Shown piece by piece: positions 27,674 through 36,726 of a stretch of 64,000 nucleotides of DNA. Source of the DNA: Bacillus sp. MRMR6 (GTDB lineage: Bacteria > Bacillota > Bacilli > Bacillales > Cytobacillaceae); contig NZ_MSLS01000002.1 in NCBI RefSeq assembly GCF_001940785.1, forward strand, positions 133,077 through 197,076, read 5' to 3'. Each line of letters opens with the position of its first letter. Within the stretch, counting starts at the first letter, position 1. The translations under genes and the position numbers were made by a program. Below the pieces are notes generated by a model. It was not told where the DNA came from. It worked only from the letters and a program-made list of their open reading frames with translations, and did no database searches.

Positions 27674-28477
27674 GTGGGAGAAGCAATAGTAATTACATCC
27701 GGTAAGGGTGGCGTCGGCAAAACCACGACTTCTGCTAATATAGGTACAGCTTTGGCCCTTCAAGGCAAAAAAGTATGTTTAGTAGATACTGATATTGGCC
27801 TTCGCAACTTAGATGTCGTAATGGGACTTGAAAATCGAATCATTTATGACCTAGTCGATGTGGTGGAAGGCAGATGCAAAGTACACCAAGCATTGGTGAA
27901 GGATAAACGTTTCGAGGATTTATTGTATTTGCTGCCAGCAGCGCAAACGGTTGATAAGTCAGCCGTCACGCCAGAACAAATGCACAAACTAATTAATGAA
28001 CTGAAGCAAGACTATGATTATATTATTATCGATTGTCCTGCCGGTATCGAGCAGGGCTACAAAAACGCGGTTGCAGGTGCTGACCGTGCAATTGTTGTCA
28101 CGACACCTGAAGTTTCTGCCGTTCGTGACGCTGACCGCATCATCGGTTTATTAGAAAAAGAGCAAAATATCGAGTCACCAAAATTGGTCATCAACCGGAT
28201 CCGCAATCACATGATGAAAAGCGGCGACATGTTAGATGTAGATGAAATTACTACTCATTTATCGATTGAGTTAATCGGAATCGTTGCAGATGACGATGAA
28301 GTAATCCGCGCATCCAACCACGGAGAGCCCATTGCCTTGAATCCAAACAGCAAAGCATCGATTGCCTACCGCAATATTGCCCGACGCATTCTAGGAGAAT
28401 CGATACCGTTACAGCCGTTAGAAGACCCTAACAAAGGCATGTTTGGTAAACTTAAGAAGTTTTTTGGTGTACGTTAA
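27674..28477 (+). CDS. minD: septum site-determining protein MinD
   Basis: A 267-residue ParA/MinD ATPase with deviant Walker A GKGGVGKTT near residue 10, and DTDIGLRNLDVVMG. The C-terminal amphipathic membrane-targeting helix is GKLKKFFGVR. It recruits MinC to the membrane, and in Bacillus this is placed by DivIVA. The start is GTG 27674, with GAAGGGGG upstream. Confidence 0.98.
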   Translation: MGEAIVITSGKGGVGKTTTSANIGTALALQGKKVCLVDTDIGLRNLDVVMGLENRIIYDLVDVVEGRCKVHQALVKDKRFEDLLYLLPAAQTVDKSAVTPEQMHKLINELKQDYDYIIIDCPAGIEQGYKNAVAGADRAIVVTTPEVSAVRDADRIIGLLEKEQNIESPKLVINRIRNHMMKSGDMLDVDEITTHLSIELIGIVADDDEVIRASNHGEPIALNPNSKASIAYRNIARRILGESIPLQPLEDPNKGMFGKLKKFFGVR

Positions 28478-28482
28478 TTATG

Positions 28483-28517
28483 TAGCCTGTCCATTTTATT
28501 GTGGACAGGCTATTTTT
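28483..28517 (+). terminator. intrinsic terminator after minD
   Basis: TAGCCTGTCCA and TGGACAGGCTA form an 11-bp stem with an 8-nt loop and a T run. The arms are nearly the same as those of the spoIIB terminator. Confidence 0.9.
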
Positions 28518-28546
28518 ATGTGGTTTAATGGTAAAATATGTATAAA

Positions 28547-28660
28547 TATCCAAAACCCATTGAAAAATGTCCAAAACCCTAAAATAAATATCCAAAAGCA
28601 TTGGAAATGTCCAAATACAAAAATAAATGTCCAAAACCTCTGGAAAAATGTCCAAAACAT
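28547..28660 (+). repeat. six phased copies of TRTCCAAAAC
   Basis: The motif T(A/G)TCCAAA(A) starts at 28547, 28568, 28589, 28608, 28628 and 28649, i.e. every 19-21 bp, separated by AT-rich spacers. The spacing corresponds to two helical turns. It lies between the minD terminator and the spoIVFA promoter. No gene is seen. Confidence 0.75.
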
Positions 28661-28715
28661 TTAGCACCTGAATACATTGACGGATATAATGCGATTTATC
28701 TTTTTATGGTAAAAG

Positions 28716-28744
28716 TCATACTCTTATAGACAACCTCATAAACT
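28716..28744 (+). promoter_or_regulatory. sigma-E-type promoter for the spoIVF operon
   Basis: TCATACT (28716-28722) and CATAAACT (28737-28744) with a 14-bp spacer resemble the mother-cell sigma-E consensus. The spoIVF operon of B. subtilis is under sigma-E control. The match is by eye. Confidence 0.6.
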
Positions 28745-28783
28745 TGTACAAACAATACAGAGTGATAAAGGTTGGTGGGGTTG

Positions 28784-29575
28784 ATGCGGTCTACACCGGA
28801 TGAAATACGGCGACGAATCGCAAAACGTAAGAAGGGTACGGGTTCGTCCGATAAAAGTCCAGATAATAAGTTAATGATGTGGCCTAGCGATGAAGATAAA
28901 TACACATACGATCCATGGTCGTCCAAGGATCAAAAAAATGAGGATGATGGTTTCCATCCGTTATTTAAAAAAGAGGTATTTATCTTTAAAATTTTAGCTT
29001 CAGTGTTGTTATTTTTAGTAGTGGGGATTTTATTTCGCAATACATCGGCAACGTTTGAACCGGCACGAAATTTGGTAAACACTGCAATGGAAAGAGATTT
29101 TCAGTTTGCAACCGTCTCTAAATGGTATGAGGACCAATTTGGGAAACCGTTAGCTCTGCTGCCATATCCAGATGCGGAAAAAGAGGAAGACAAAACAATC
29201 GTTGATAAACCGAATTCGGTCCCTGTTTTTTCAGGAAAAGTTCTTGAAAACTTTGAAAAAGACGGTCAGGGTATCATGATTGAAACAACTAACGGTGCTC
29301 CAGTGGAAGCGATGAACGAAGGCAATGTCATGTTTGCAGGTGTTAAGGAAGGGTTAGGGAAGACGGTTATCATTCAGCATCCTGATCAAACGGAAACCTG
29401 GTACGCAAACTTAGCAGATTTAAAAGTGAGTTTATATGAGTATGTAAAAAAAGAAACCGTAGTGGGCACGGCTTCAGAGTCAACGGGTGAAGATAAAACA
29501 AAAGGCAAATATTATTTTGCTTATAAAAAAGGCGATGATTTCATCGACCCGATACAGGTGATCCGCTTTGAATAG
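28784..29575 (+). CDS. spoIVFA: stage IV sporulation protein FA
   Basis: About 263 residues: a basic N-terminus (RSTPDEIRRRIAKRKK), one transmembrane helix around residues 70-90, and a C-terminal degenerate LytM/M23-like domain (VEAMNEGNVMFAGVKEGLGKTVIIQH). It holds the SpoIVFB protease inactive, together with BofA, in the outer forespore membrane until the forespore signal arrives. ATG 28784 is chosen over TTG 28772 by comparison with the B. subtilis N-terminus and the position of GGTGGGG. Translationally coupled to spoIVFB (8-nt overlap). Confidence 0.93.
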   Translation: MRSTPDEIRRRIAKRKKGTGSSDKSPDNKLMMWPSDEDKYTYDPWSSKDQKNEDDGFHPLFKKEVFIFKILASVLLFLVVGILFRNTSATFEPARNLVNTAMERDFQFATVSKWYEDQFGKPLALLPYPDAEKEEDKTIVDKPNSVPVFSGKVLENFEKDGQGIMIETTNGAPVEAMNEGNVMFAGVKEGLGKTVIIQHPDQTETWYANLADLKVSLYEYVKKETVVGTASESTGEDKTKGKYYFAYKKGDDFIDPIQVIRFE

Positions 29576-30434
29576 GGTGATCACATTATTACAACATGTC
29601 CATATCCACCCGTTATTGTGGGTTATCATCGCCATATCTGTTGCTACAGCACATTTCCTCGAACTTTGCCTGTTAATTGGCATTATCTTTATACATGAAA
29701 TGGGGCATGCTGCAGCAGCTTCTTTTTTTTCCTGGAGAATTAAAAAAATCACACTCCTTCCCTTTGGCGGTGTCGCCGAAATGGAGGAGCACGGAAATCG
29801 ACCATTAAAAGAAGAAGCAATCGTTGTTCTTGCTGGGCCAATTCAGCACATATGGATGGTGGGGGCGGCTTATTTATTATTTACCTTCTCACTTATCTCA
29901 GAGGATATGTTTCAGCTATTTTTTAACTATAATCTTATGATTTTTATATTTAATCTTTTTCCAGTTTGGCCGCTTGATGGAGGCAAACTAATTTTTATGA
30001 TGCTATCCTTGAAAAAATCATTTCCGAATGCCCATCGGTTATCCTTACTCATCTCTATGATTAGCCTATTTATTTTTTCAATAGTGACCGTAGTGGTGGC
30101 ACCATCTCATCTAAACATTTGGATTATTATTGGATTTCTAGCGTTCTCCATTTTTTATGAGTGGAAACAGCGCCGCTTTATTTTTATGCGTTTTTTACTA
30201 GAGCGCTATTATGGTAAAAAGAGTGACCTCCAAGCTCTTGTGCCAATCCAAGCGAACGAGCAGGATTTGCTAATCGACGTACTTGAAAAATTCCAGCGCG
30301 GATGCAAGCACCCCATTATCGTGGAGAGTAACGGGAAAGAGAAAGGAATGCTAGACGAAAATGAGCTGCTCCACGCTTTTTTTACAGAGAAAAGAACGAA
30401 CGATAAGATTAGCGACCTTCTCTTTTTGTATTAA
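29568..30434 (+). CDS. spoIVFB: pro-sigma-K processing intramembrane protease SpoIVFB
   Basis: A 288-residue site-2-protease-family metalloprotease with zinc motif HEMGH (His43, Glu44, His47) and the third ligand motif NLFPVWPLDGGK. A C-terminal CBS-like domain contains RGCKHPIIVE and DENELLHAFF. It cleaves pro-sigma-K in the mother cell. The start is TTG 29568 within the end of spoIVFA, with AGGTGATC upstream. Regulators SpoIVFA (adjacent) and BofC (46505) are both in this window. Confidence 0.96.
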   Translation: MNRVITLLQHVHIHPLLWVIIAISVATAHFLELCLLIGIIFIHEMGHAAAASFFSWRIKKITLLPFGGVAEMEEHGNRPLKEEAIVVLAGPIQHIWMVGAAYLLFTFSLISEDMFQLFFNYNLMIFIFNLFPVWPLDGGKLIFMMLSLKKSFPNAHRLSLLISMISLFIFSIVTVVVAPSHLNIWIIIGFLAFSIFYEWKQRRFIFMRFLLERYYGKKSDLQALVPIQANEQDLLIDVLEKFQRGCKHPIIVESNGKEKGMLDENELLHAFFTEKRTNDKISDLLFLY

Positions 30435-30481
30435 AACGGTATAATGAACACATCGAGATTAATAAAGTGAGGCCACTAGGT

Positions 30482-31942
30482 TTGGAAAAACTAATTGTAA
30501 ATTATGTATCGCGGGAAAAGAGAGTTGCTTTTGTGAGAAATAATACAGTTGAAAAGCTAATTTTTGACCGGCCAGAGCAGCGTTCTTTGGTCGGTAATAT
30601 TTATTATGGGACTGTTACGAAGGTACTGCCGGGAATGAACGCGGTGTTTATCGACATAGGCGAAGAAAAAAATGCTTACCTGCATCGTGATGTCCTGCCT
30701 AGCTATGTCCTGTCTCCCGAGAAGAATATGGATAAAGAGAAGAAAAGTGTATCTACCCTTGTTCACCAAGGTGAAAAACTGTTGGTCCAGGTTGATAAAG
30801 ATGCTACTGGCACAAAAGGTCCGAGAGTCACGGGAATCATAGAAATTTCCGGTGATCATCTCATTTACATGCCACAAGGGCGATATGTGGCTGTTTCGAA
30901 AAAAATTGCTGCCGAAAAGTCAGATGCTGAATTAAGACGCATGGGTCATTCTTTAAAAGAAGAAGCTGAGGGATTCATCTTCCGTACCTCTAGTATGGCT
31001 GCGACGGAGGAGGAAATTGTTGGAGAACTACAGAAACTCCGTGAACAGTACGTTGGTATCTCCGAACAAGCTTCACAACTTAAGAAACCAGGAATCGTTT
31101 CTCAAAAGGATACCTTTATTGAAACAATACTAGATATTGCCTCAAGAATGAAAAATGGAGAAGTCATTATTGATGACTTATCTATAAAGAAGCTTCTAGA
31201 AAATAGGAATCCTGATTTGCAGATTTCGTTTTATGGTGGTAAGGAAAACATATTTGCTTTCAACCGAGTTGAACATGAAATTGAAAAAGCTATAAAAAGA
31301 ATTGTTTGGCTTGATAACGGATCATATCTGATTTTCGACGAGACAGAAGCATTAACCGTAATTGATGTAAATACTGGCAAGTTTTCCGGAAAAAGCGATT
31401 ATCAGGATACGGTCCTAAAAACAAATCAGTTAGCCGCCATCGAGATTGTCCGCCAGCTTCGTCTTCGTGACATCGGCGGTATTGTCTTAATTGATTTTAT
31501 TGATATGAAACGGGAAAAGGACAAGCAATCCGTTCTAGATCGTATTGAAACTGAGCTGAAAAAAGACGAAAAAAGGACGAAAGTCATTGGCTTCACCCCG
31601 CTTGGAATACTCCAGCTGACAAGGAAGAAAACGAAGGTCTCGTTATCAGAAGCTTTACAGGTAAAGTGTCCTGTTTGTGATGGGACAGGCCGAATTTTAA
31701 GTGCTGAAACGGTAGCTTTCCGCCTTGAGCGGCAGCTGTTGGAGCACCGTCATGGTGATTTTGAAGCCGTTCTAGTAGAGACAACGATTGAGGTAAAGGA
31801 AGCTTTGGCTGGACATCTAGAAATCTTAGAAGAGATGCTTCATTTTAATGTGTACTTTAAGATTCTGGAGTCACCTCATCATCAGTTTTTATTAAAACAA
31901 TTTGGCACTGAAAATGAGATTGCCCAAAAAGCTGTCGAATAG
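30482..31942 (+). CDS. rng: ribonuclease E/G family endoribonuclease
   Basis: 486 residues, RNase G size. N-terminal S1 domain (VGNIYYGTVTKVLPGMNAVFIDIG); catalytic metal Asp in VIDVNTGKFSG and GGIVLIDFIDM; zinc-link CPVCDGTGR. It matures rRNA and decays mRNA. B. subtilis 168 lacks this family and relies on RNase Y. GTG 30467 also opens the frame, but GTGAGG then serves as ribosome site for TTG 30482, giving the usual MEKLIVN start. It ends 3 bp before the rplU promoter. Confidence 0.95.
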   Translation: MEKLIVNYVSREKRVAFVRNNTVEKLIFDRPEQRSLVGNIYYGTVTKVLPGMNAVFIDIGEEKNAYLHRDVLPSYVLSPEKNMDKEKKSVSTLVHQGEKLLVQVDKDATGTKGPRVTGIIEISGDHLIYMPQGRYVAVSKKIAAEKSDAELRRMGHSLKEEAEGFIFRTSSMAATEEEIVGELQKLREQYVGISEQASQLKKPGIVSQKDTFIETILDIASRMKNGEVIIDDLSIKKLLENRNPDLQISFYGGKENIFAFNRVEHEIEKAIKRIVWLDNGSYLIFDETEALTVIDVNTGKFSGKSDYQDTVLKTNQLAAIEIVRQLRLRDIGGIVLIDFIDMKREKDKQSVLDRIETELKKDEKRTKVIGFTPLGILQLTRKKTKVSLSEALQVKCPVCDGTGRILSAETVAFRLERQLLEHRHGDFEAVLVETTIEVKEALAGHLEILEEMLHFNVYFKILESPHHQFLLKQFGTENEIAQKAVE

Positions 31943-31944
31943 TA

Positions 31945-31974
31945 TTGACACTTTTCCTTAAAACATGCTAATAT
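31945..31974 (+). promoter_or_regulatory. sigma-A promoter of the rplU operon
   Basis: TTGACA (31945-31950), an 18-bp spacer and TAATAT (31969-31974) precede the L21 leader. Confidence 0.75.
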
Positions 31975-31982
31975 TGTAACGT

Positions 31983-32085
31983 TATGTTTGTAGCACCCGT
32001 GCTACTACAACCGCACAGTTCAGGTAATAAGTTTTATGCCAGGCATAGACGCCTGTATTTGGCGAGTCTGAGTTTATAAGGAGGT
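31983..32085 (+). promoter_or_regulatory. ribosomal protein L21 leader RNA
   Basis: A ~100-nt structured leader. It begins with the hairpin TGTAGCAC/GTGCTACTACA, followed by a GCCAGGC...GCCTG element, and stops at the AAGGAGG site of rplU. Position and structure match the L21 leader found before rplU in Bacillales, thought to bind L21 for autoregulation. Confidence 0.8.
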
Positions 32086-32091
32086 GCAAGT

Positions 32092-32400
32092 ATGTACGCA
32101 ATTATCGAAACAGGCGGTAAGCAAATCAAAGTAGAAGCTGGTCAAGCAGTCTACATCGAGAAGCTTAACGCAGAAGCAGGCGAAACAGTTACATTTGACA
32201 AGGTTCTTTTCGTTGGCGGAGAAAACGTAAAAGTAGGAAGCCCATTGGTGGCAGGAGCTACTGTTACAGCTAAAGTTGAAAAACAAGGCCGCGCTAAGAA
32301 AATCATCGTTTTCAAGTACAAAGCGAAGAAAAACAACCGTAAGAAGCAAGGTCATCGTCAACCATACACTAAAGTTGTGATTGAAGCAATCAACGCGTAA
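32092..32400 (+). CDS. rplU: 50S ribosomal protein L21
   Basis: 102 residues, the usual length. Starts [11 protein letters not shown], with the conserved C-terminal [17 protein letters not shown] region that binds 23S rRNA. First gene of rplU-prp-rpmA. Confidence 0.99.
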   Translation: MYAIIETGGKQIKVEAGQAVYIEKLNAEAGETVTFDKVLFVGGENVKVGSPLVAGATVTAKVEKQGRAKKIIVFKYKAKKNNRKKQGHRQPYTKVVIEAINA

Positions 32401-32415
32401 GGTGTTGATTCATAG

Positions 32416-32757
32416 ATGATTTACATTACGATTAATCGTACAGAGTCCGGTTCCATTCATTCGTTTGTAATTAGTGGTCATGCTTTTTTTGCCGAACGGG
32501 GCAAGGATATCGTCTGTGCAGGCGCATCCGCTGTGTCCGTCGGAGCCATCAATGCGGTACATGCCTTAACTGACGTTACCCCAGAGATTGAGCAGGGAGA
32601 CGGCTTTCTCCGCTGTGTTGTACCGGAAAACCTTTCGGAAGACATAAATGAGAAAGTACAAATTCTTCTTGAAGGTATGATTATTTCTTTACTGACGATT
32701 GAGGAAGAATACGGAGAACACATAAAAATTACCTTCAAAAAGCAGGAGGTGAAATGA
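32416..32757 (+). CDS. prp: ribosomal-processing cysteine protease Prp
   Basis: 113 residues. The catalytic His is in SGHAFF and the catalytic Cys in DIVCAGASA, as in the Prp (YsxB) family. Prp removes the N-terminal extension of L27, encoded immediately downstream. It lies between rplU and rpmA and ends at the ribosome site of rpmA. Confidence 0.95.
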   Translation: MIYITINRTESGSIHSFVISGHAFFAERGKDIVCAGASAVSVGAINAVHALTDVTPEIEQGDGFLRCVVPENLSEDINEKVQILLEGMIISLLTIEEEYGEHIKITFKKQEVK

Positions 32758-32759
32758 AA

Positions 32760-33053
32760 ATGTTATTGAAATTAGATCTTCAACTTTTTGCATCTAAAAA
32801 GGGAGTAGGTTCTACAAAGAACGGACGTGACTCGATCTCGAAGCGCCTAGGTGCTAAGCGTGCTGATGGTCAATTCGTATCTGGTGGTTCAATCCTTTAC
32901 CGTCAACGCGGTACAAAGATTTATCCAGGTGAAAACGTAGGCCGTGGTGGAGATGATACTCTATTTGCGAAAGTAGACGGCGTTGTTAAGTTCGAGCGTT
33001 TAGGTCGTGACCGCAAGCAAGTATCTGTATACCCAGTAGCTCAAGAAGCGTAA
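32760..33053 (+). CDS. rpmA: 50S ribosomal protein L27 (with Prp-cleaved N-terminal extension)
   Basis: 97 residues. The N-terminus [15 protein letters not shown] carries the LQLF-ASKK cleavage site for Prp, so mature L27 begins at ASKKG and reaches the peptidyl transferase centre. ATG 32760 is preferred over 32754 because GGAGGTG lies 8 nt before it and only 2 nt before the other. Confidence 0.98.
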   Translation: MLLKLDLQLFASKKGVGSTKNGRDSISKRLGAKRADGQFVSGGSILYRQRGTKIYPGENVGRGGDDTLFAKVDGVVKFERLGRDRKQVSVYPVAQEA

Positions 33054-33063
33054 GCTTTCAGTG

Positions 33064-33099
33064 AAAACTCTAACCTGATTGGTTAGAGTTTTCTTTTTG
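33064..33099 (+). terminator. intrinsic terminator after rpmA
   Basis: AAAACTCTAACC and GGTTAGAGTTTT form a 12-bp stem with a 5-nt loop and a T run. Confidence 0.93.
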
Positions 33100-33257
33100 T
33101 AGTTTTAGGTAAATTTTACCATTTAGAATAAAAATCAATGGTAAAAGCAACTATTTTTTCCACTATTGGCATGGAATTGGTCAAAATAGCTTACTCTTTC
33201 GCACTTTTTTGATATACTATAAACAGTTTTTCGACACTTACTATAGGAGTTCGAGAT

Positions 33258-33794
33258 ATGGAGAAAGAATGGGATATCGTTGAGGTGCTCCGGCATTCAC
33301 GACATGATTGGCTAAATCGCCTGCAATTAATTAAAGGAAACTTAGAAATGAATCGGATTGACCGTGTAAAAGAATATATAAATGAAATTGTGATTGAAAC
33401 CCAAAATGAGTCTAAACTCTCTAATTTCCACTTACCATTGTTTGCAAGTCTATTGTTGCGTTCAAACTGGGAACATCATTCTTTTCAATTGGAATATGAA
33501 GTTTTAAATGAAATGGACAATATTAAAGTAAACGATGAACTTTTGACAAATTGGACCATCTCCTTTTTTTCATGTTTAGATTCAGCCATTGAGGCGTTTC
33601 AAGACAATCATTTATCGATCACAATTGAACCGCAATCAAATGGAATCCGTTTCTTTTTTGATTTTAGCGGAATAATAATAAAAAATGATCTGATTGAAGA
33701 ATTTCTATCAGCCTCAAAAACACCAGAAATGGCGGTTGAGGTAAAGGAATTCTCAGCAAGCGAACTCGCACTAGAAGCTTTTATGCCCTTTTAA
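33258..33794 (+). CDS. spo0B: sporulation initiation phosphotransferase Spo0B
   Basis: 178 residues. The phospho-accepting His16 is in SRHDWLNRLQLIKG. The C-terminal ATPase-like fold lacks ATP-binding motifs, as in Spo0B of B. subtilis. It passes phosphate from Spo0F to Spo0A in the phosphorelay. Start ATG 33258 after AGGAG; obg follows. Confidence 0.93.
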   Translation: MEKEWDIVEVLRHSRHDWLNRLQLIKGNLEMNRIDRVKEYINEIVIETQNESKLSNFHLPLFASLLLRSNWEHHSFQLEYEVLNEMDNIKVNDELLTNWTISFFSCLDSAIEAFQDNHLSITIEPQSNGIRFFFDFSGIIIKNDLIEEFLSASKTPEMAVEVKEFSASELALEAFMPF

Positions 33795-33862
33795 AGTAAA
33801 TCAGGGATTAAAGCAGCGATTCTCGTCGGTATCATTCAGTTATTTAGACGGGAGGATGTAAA

Positions 33863-35152
33863 ATGTTTGTCGATCAAACGAAGATTTATGTAAAAGGCGG
33901 CGACGGCGGTAATGGAATGGTCGCGTTTCGTCGTGAAAAATATGTACCAATGGGAGGTCCTGCTGGCGGTGACGGAGGTAAGGGTGCCGATGTCGTATTT
34001 GAAGTCAATGAAGGTCTACGTACCCTTATGGATTTCCGTTACCAAAAGCACTGGAAAGCCCCTCGTGGTGAGCATGGAATGTCCAAGAATCAGCATGGGA
34101 AAAATGCCAAGGACATGATTGTAAAAGTTCCACCTGGTACAGTTGTGATTGATGCTGAAACTAAGGAAGTACTTGCTGACCTTGTAGAACATGGTCAACG
34201 AGCAGTTATTGCCAAGGGCGGCCGTGGTGGAAGAGGAAACTCTCGTTTTGCAACCCCGCAAAACCCAGCACCAGAGCTTGCTGAAAACGGCGAACCTGGT
34301 CAAGATCGCGATGTCATTCTTGAGTTAAAGCTGCTAGCTGACGTTGGTCTTGTTGGTTTTCCAAGCGTAGGTAAGTCCACATTACTATCCGTTGTTTCTT
34401 CAGCGAAGCCTAAAATTGCTGAGTACCATTTTACGACGATTGTACCGAATCTCGGTATGGTGGAGACTGAGGATAACCGAAGCTTTGTTATGGCTGACCT
34501 CCCAGGATTGATTGAAGGTGCACACCAAGGAGTTGGACTGGGTCATCAATTTTTACGTCATATTGAACGTACCCGAGTGATTGTTCATGTTATTGATATG
34601 TCTGCAATGGAAGGCCGTGACCCTTACGAGGATTACGTGACGATCAATAAAGAATTAGAAGAGTATAATCTTCGCCTTACTGAGCGTCCGCAAGTTATTG
34701 TTGCGAATAAAATGGATATTCCAGAAGCGGAAGAGAATCTAAAGAAATTTAAAGAGAAGCTGGAAGATGATTTTCCTGTTTTTCCAATTTCTGCAGTGAC
34801 CAGAAAAGGTTTGCGTGACCTGCTGTTTTCGATTGCCGATAAAATTGAGCAAACGCCAGAATTTCCACTTGACCATGAAGAAGAGGATACAGGCGTCCAT
34901 CGTGTACTGTACAAGCACGAAGCTGATCCTGAGGCGTTCTTTATCACAAGAGACCCAGATGGTTCATTTGTCATTTCAGGTGAAAAGGTTGAGAAGCTGT
35001 TTAAGATGACCAATTTCCAAACGGAGGAATCTGTCCGCCGTTTCGCCCGTCAGCTCCGAGGTCTTGGTGTGGATGAAGCGTTACGAGCAAAGGGTGCAAA
35101 AGACGGAGACATCGTTAAGTTATTAGAATTTGAATTTGAATTTATAGAGTAG
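33863..35152 (+). CDS. obg: GTPase Obg/CgtA
   Basis: A 429-residue protein in three parts: the glycine-rich Obg fold (1-158, [16 protein letters not shown]), the GTPase domain (G1 [10 protein letters not shown]3 DLPG, G4 NKMD) and a C-terminal OCT domain. It acts in 50S assembly and the stress response, and interacts with the sporulation phosphorelay. Downstream of spo0B as in B. subtilis. Confidence 0.98.
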   Translation: MFVDQTKIYVKGGDGGNGMVAFRREKYVPMGGPAGGDGGKGADVVFEVNEGLRTLMDFRYQKHWKAPRGEHGMSKNQHGKNAKDMIVKVPPGTVVIDAETKEVLADLVEHGQRAVIAKGGRGGRGNSRFATPQNPAPELAENGEPGQDRDVILELKLLADVGLVGFPSVGKSTLLSVVSSAKPKIAEYHFTTIVPNLGMVETEDNRSFVMADLPGLIEGAHQGVGLGHQFLRHIERTRVIVHVIDMSAMEGRDPYEDYVTINKELEEYNLRLTERPQVIVANKMDIPEAEENLKKFKEKLEDDFPVFPISAVTRKGLRDLLFSIADKIEQTPEFPLDHEEEDTGVHRVLYKHEADPEAFFITRDPDGSFVISGEKVEKLFKMTNFQTEESVRRFARQLRGLGVDEALRAKGAKDGDIVKLLEFEFEFIE

Positions 35153-35178
35153 CCATTCTGAGGCCAGGTGGTGGAGAG

Positions 35179-35634
35179 ATGAGAAATGAGTCGTATCACA
35201 AGAAGTTTTATTTAATTCGTGAAGATGTTTTGCCTGAAGCCATGAAGAAAACGCTGGATGCCAAAGAAATGCTTGAGCGGGGAACAGCGGAATCAATCTG
35301 GGATGCATGCCATAGAGTCGACTTAAGCAGGAGCGCCTATTATAAATATAAGGACACTGTTTTTCCATTCTCGACCATTCAGAAGGATAAATTAGTTTCG
35401 CTCTTCTTTTATCTTGAGGACCGTTCCGGCACACTTTCCAAATTGCTAGGAGTCGTAGCGTCCTCAGGATGTAATGTGTTAACGATTCACCAAACGATTC
35501 CTTTGCAAGGGCGTGCTAACGTAACTCTGTCGTTAAATACCTCTGACATCTCGATGGAAATTGAGGATTTGCTAATGGAATTACGGAAGCTTGAATTTGT
35601 AGAGAAAGTGGACGTGCTGGGAACAGGTGCATAG
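35179..35634 (+). CDS. pheB: ACT domain-containing protein PheB
   Basis: 151 residues: an N-terminal helix-turn-helix-like part ([24 protein letters not shown]) and a C-terminal ACT domain ([27 protein letters not shown]). It is the UPF0735/PheB family, always next to pheA in Bacillus. Its precise function is not settled. GGTGGTGGAGAG precedes the ATG. Confidence 0.93.
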   Translation: MRNESYHKKFYLIREDVLPEAMKKTLDAKEMLERGTAESIWDACHRVDLSRSAYYKYKDTVFPFSTIQKDKLVSLFFYLEDRSGTLSKLLGVVASSGCNVLTIHQTIPLQGRANVTLSLNTSDISMEIEDLLMELRKLEFVEKVDVLGTGA

Positions 35635-35704
35635 TTTTTGCTTTGCGCCTGTTTACTTTTCTATCCAACATCATATAGAGTTTTTTGACAAGGGGGAGTG
35701 AGAA

Positions 35705-36559
35705 ATGATGAAAGTAGGTTTTTTAGGACCAAGAGCAACCTTCACAGACTTGGCGGTTCAGAAGGTGTTTCCAGGATATGAATATCAACCATATACCACC
35801 ATTCCGGAGAGTATGGATGCGGTTGTGGAGCAAACGGTAGACCTTGCGGTTGTGCCGATTGAAAATGCCCTAGAGGGTTCTGTTAATATTACACTAGATT
35901 ATTTGACACAGGTGGTTCAGCTTCCGATTGTTGGGGAAATTACACTCCCGATCAAACAACATCTGATGGTGCACCCTGTGAATCAGAATCACTGGCAGGA
36001 AGTGAGCAAGGTGTACAGCCACTCTCATGCGATTGCTCAGTGCCATAAATTTTTACATACAAGTCTTAAAGGAGTCCCGTTTGAAAGTGTCAGCTCGACC
36101 GCAGCTGCAGCGAAAATGGTGATGGACCATCCAGAGCAGAATGTTGCAGCGATTGCTAATGAACTAGCAGCCAGCGAATACGGACTAAGCATCGTTCAGC
36201 GAGACATTCATGACTTTAAATATAATCATACTCGCTTTGTTGTTCTATGTGAAAAAGAAATAGATTTTGAGGCAGTTAGCGGTTCGTCTCATTTTAAAAC
36301 AACCTTGATGGTTACTTTACCTTCAGACCGTGCTGGTGCGCTCCACCAGGTACTATCGGCTTTTGCTTGGCGAAGAATAAACCTCTCCAAAATTGAATCC
36401 CGCCCAATGAAAACAGGTATTGGGAATTACTTCTTTATCATTGATTTAGAAATGAAGCTTGATGAGGTGCTCATCCCGGGAGCTATGGCCGAGCTAGAGG
36501 CATTGGGCTGCGGTGTGACTCTTTTAGGTAGCTATCCATCGGTAATGGTGGGGCTATAG
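35705..36559 (+). CDS. pheA: prephenate dehydratase
   Basis: 284 residues. Converts prephenate to phenylpyruvate in phenylalanine synthesis. The catalytic domain begins KVGFLGPRATFTD and includes SSTAAAAKMV; a regulatory ACT domain follows with ESRPMKTGIGNYFF, the Phe-binding ESRP motif. Monofunctional, no chorismate mutase fused. GGGGGAG precedes two adjacent ATG codons; the first is used. Terminator follows. Confidence 0.97.
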   Translation: MMKVGFLGPRATFTDLAVQKVFPGYEYQPYTTIPESMDAVVEQTVDLAVVPIENALEGSVNITLDYLTQVVQLPIVGEITLPIKQHLMVHPVNQNHWQEVSKVYSHSHAIAQCHKFLHTSLKGVPFESVSSTAAAAKMVMDHPEQNVAAIANELAASEYGLSIVQRDIHDFKYNHTRFVVLCEKEIDFEAVSGSSHFKTTLMVTLPSDRAGALHQVLSAFAWRRINLSKIESRPMKTGIGNYFFIIDLEMKLDEVLIPGAMAELEALGCGVTLLGSYPSVMVGL

Positions 36560-36652
36560 ACAAAAAGTTTTTGAGCTACTAGCTAGATTGTCTGAACTGG
36601 AGTTAACTTGGGACAAACTGAGTGAAAAACCGGTGAGATTGTTCGAACCAAC

Positions 36653-36687
36653 AAAAGCAGACCATCAATGGTCTGCTTTTGTTTTTT
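36653..36687 (+). terminator. intrinsic terminator after pheA
   Basis: AAAAGCAGACC and GGTCTGCTTTT form an 11-bp stem with a 6-nt loop, then GTTTTTT. The flanking A and T runs may also serve niaR from the other strand. Confidence 0.9.
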
Positions 36688-36726
36688 AGTTCGTACAGGA
36701 ATGGCTGGCCTCATGTTTCGCCTTCA

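Noticed and set aside
28443-28667. Open frames of 71-73 codons after minD, on both strands
   Set aside because: They cross the minD terminator and the TGTCCAAAA array; composition follows the DNA repeat and no start signals are present.
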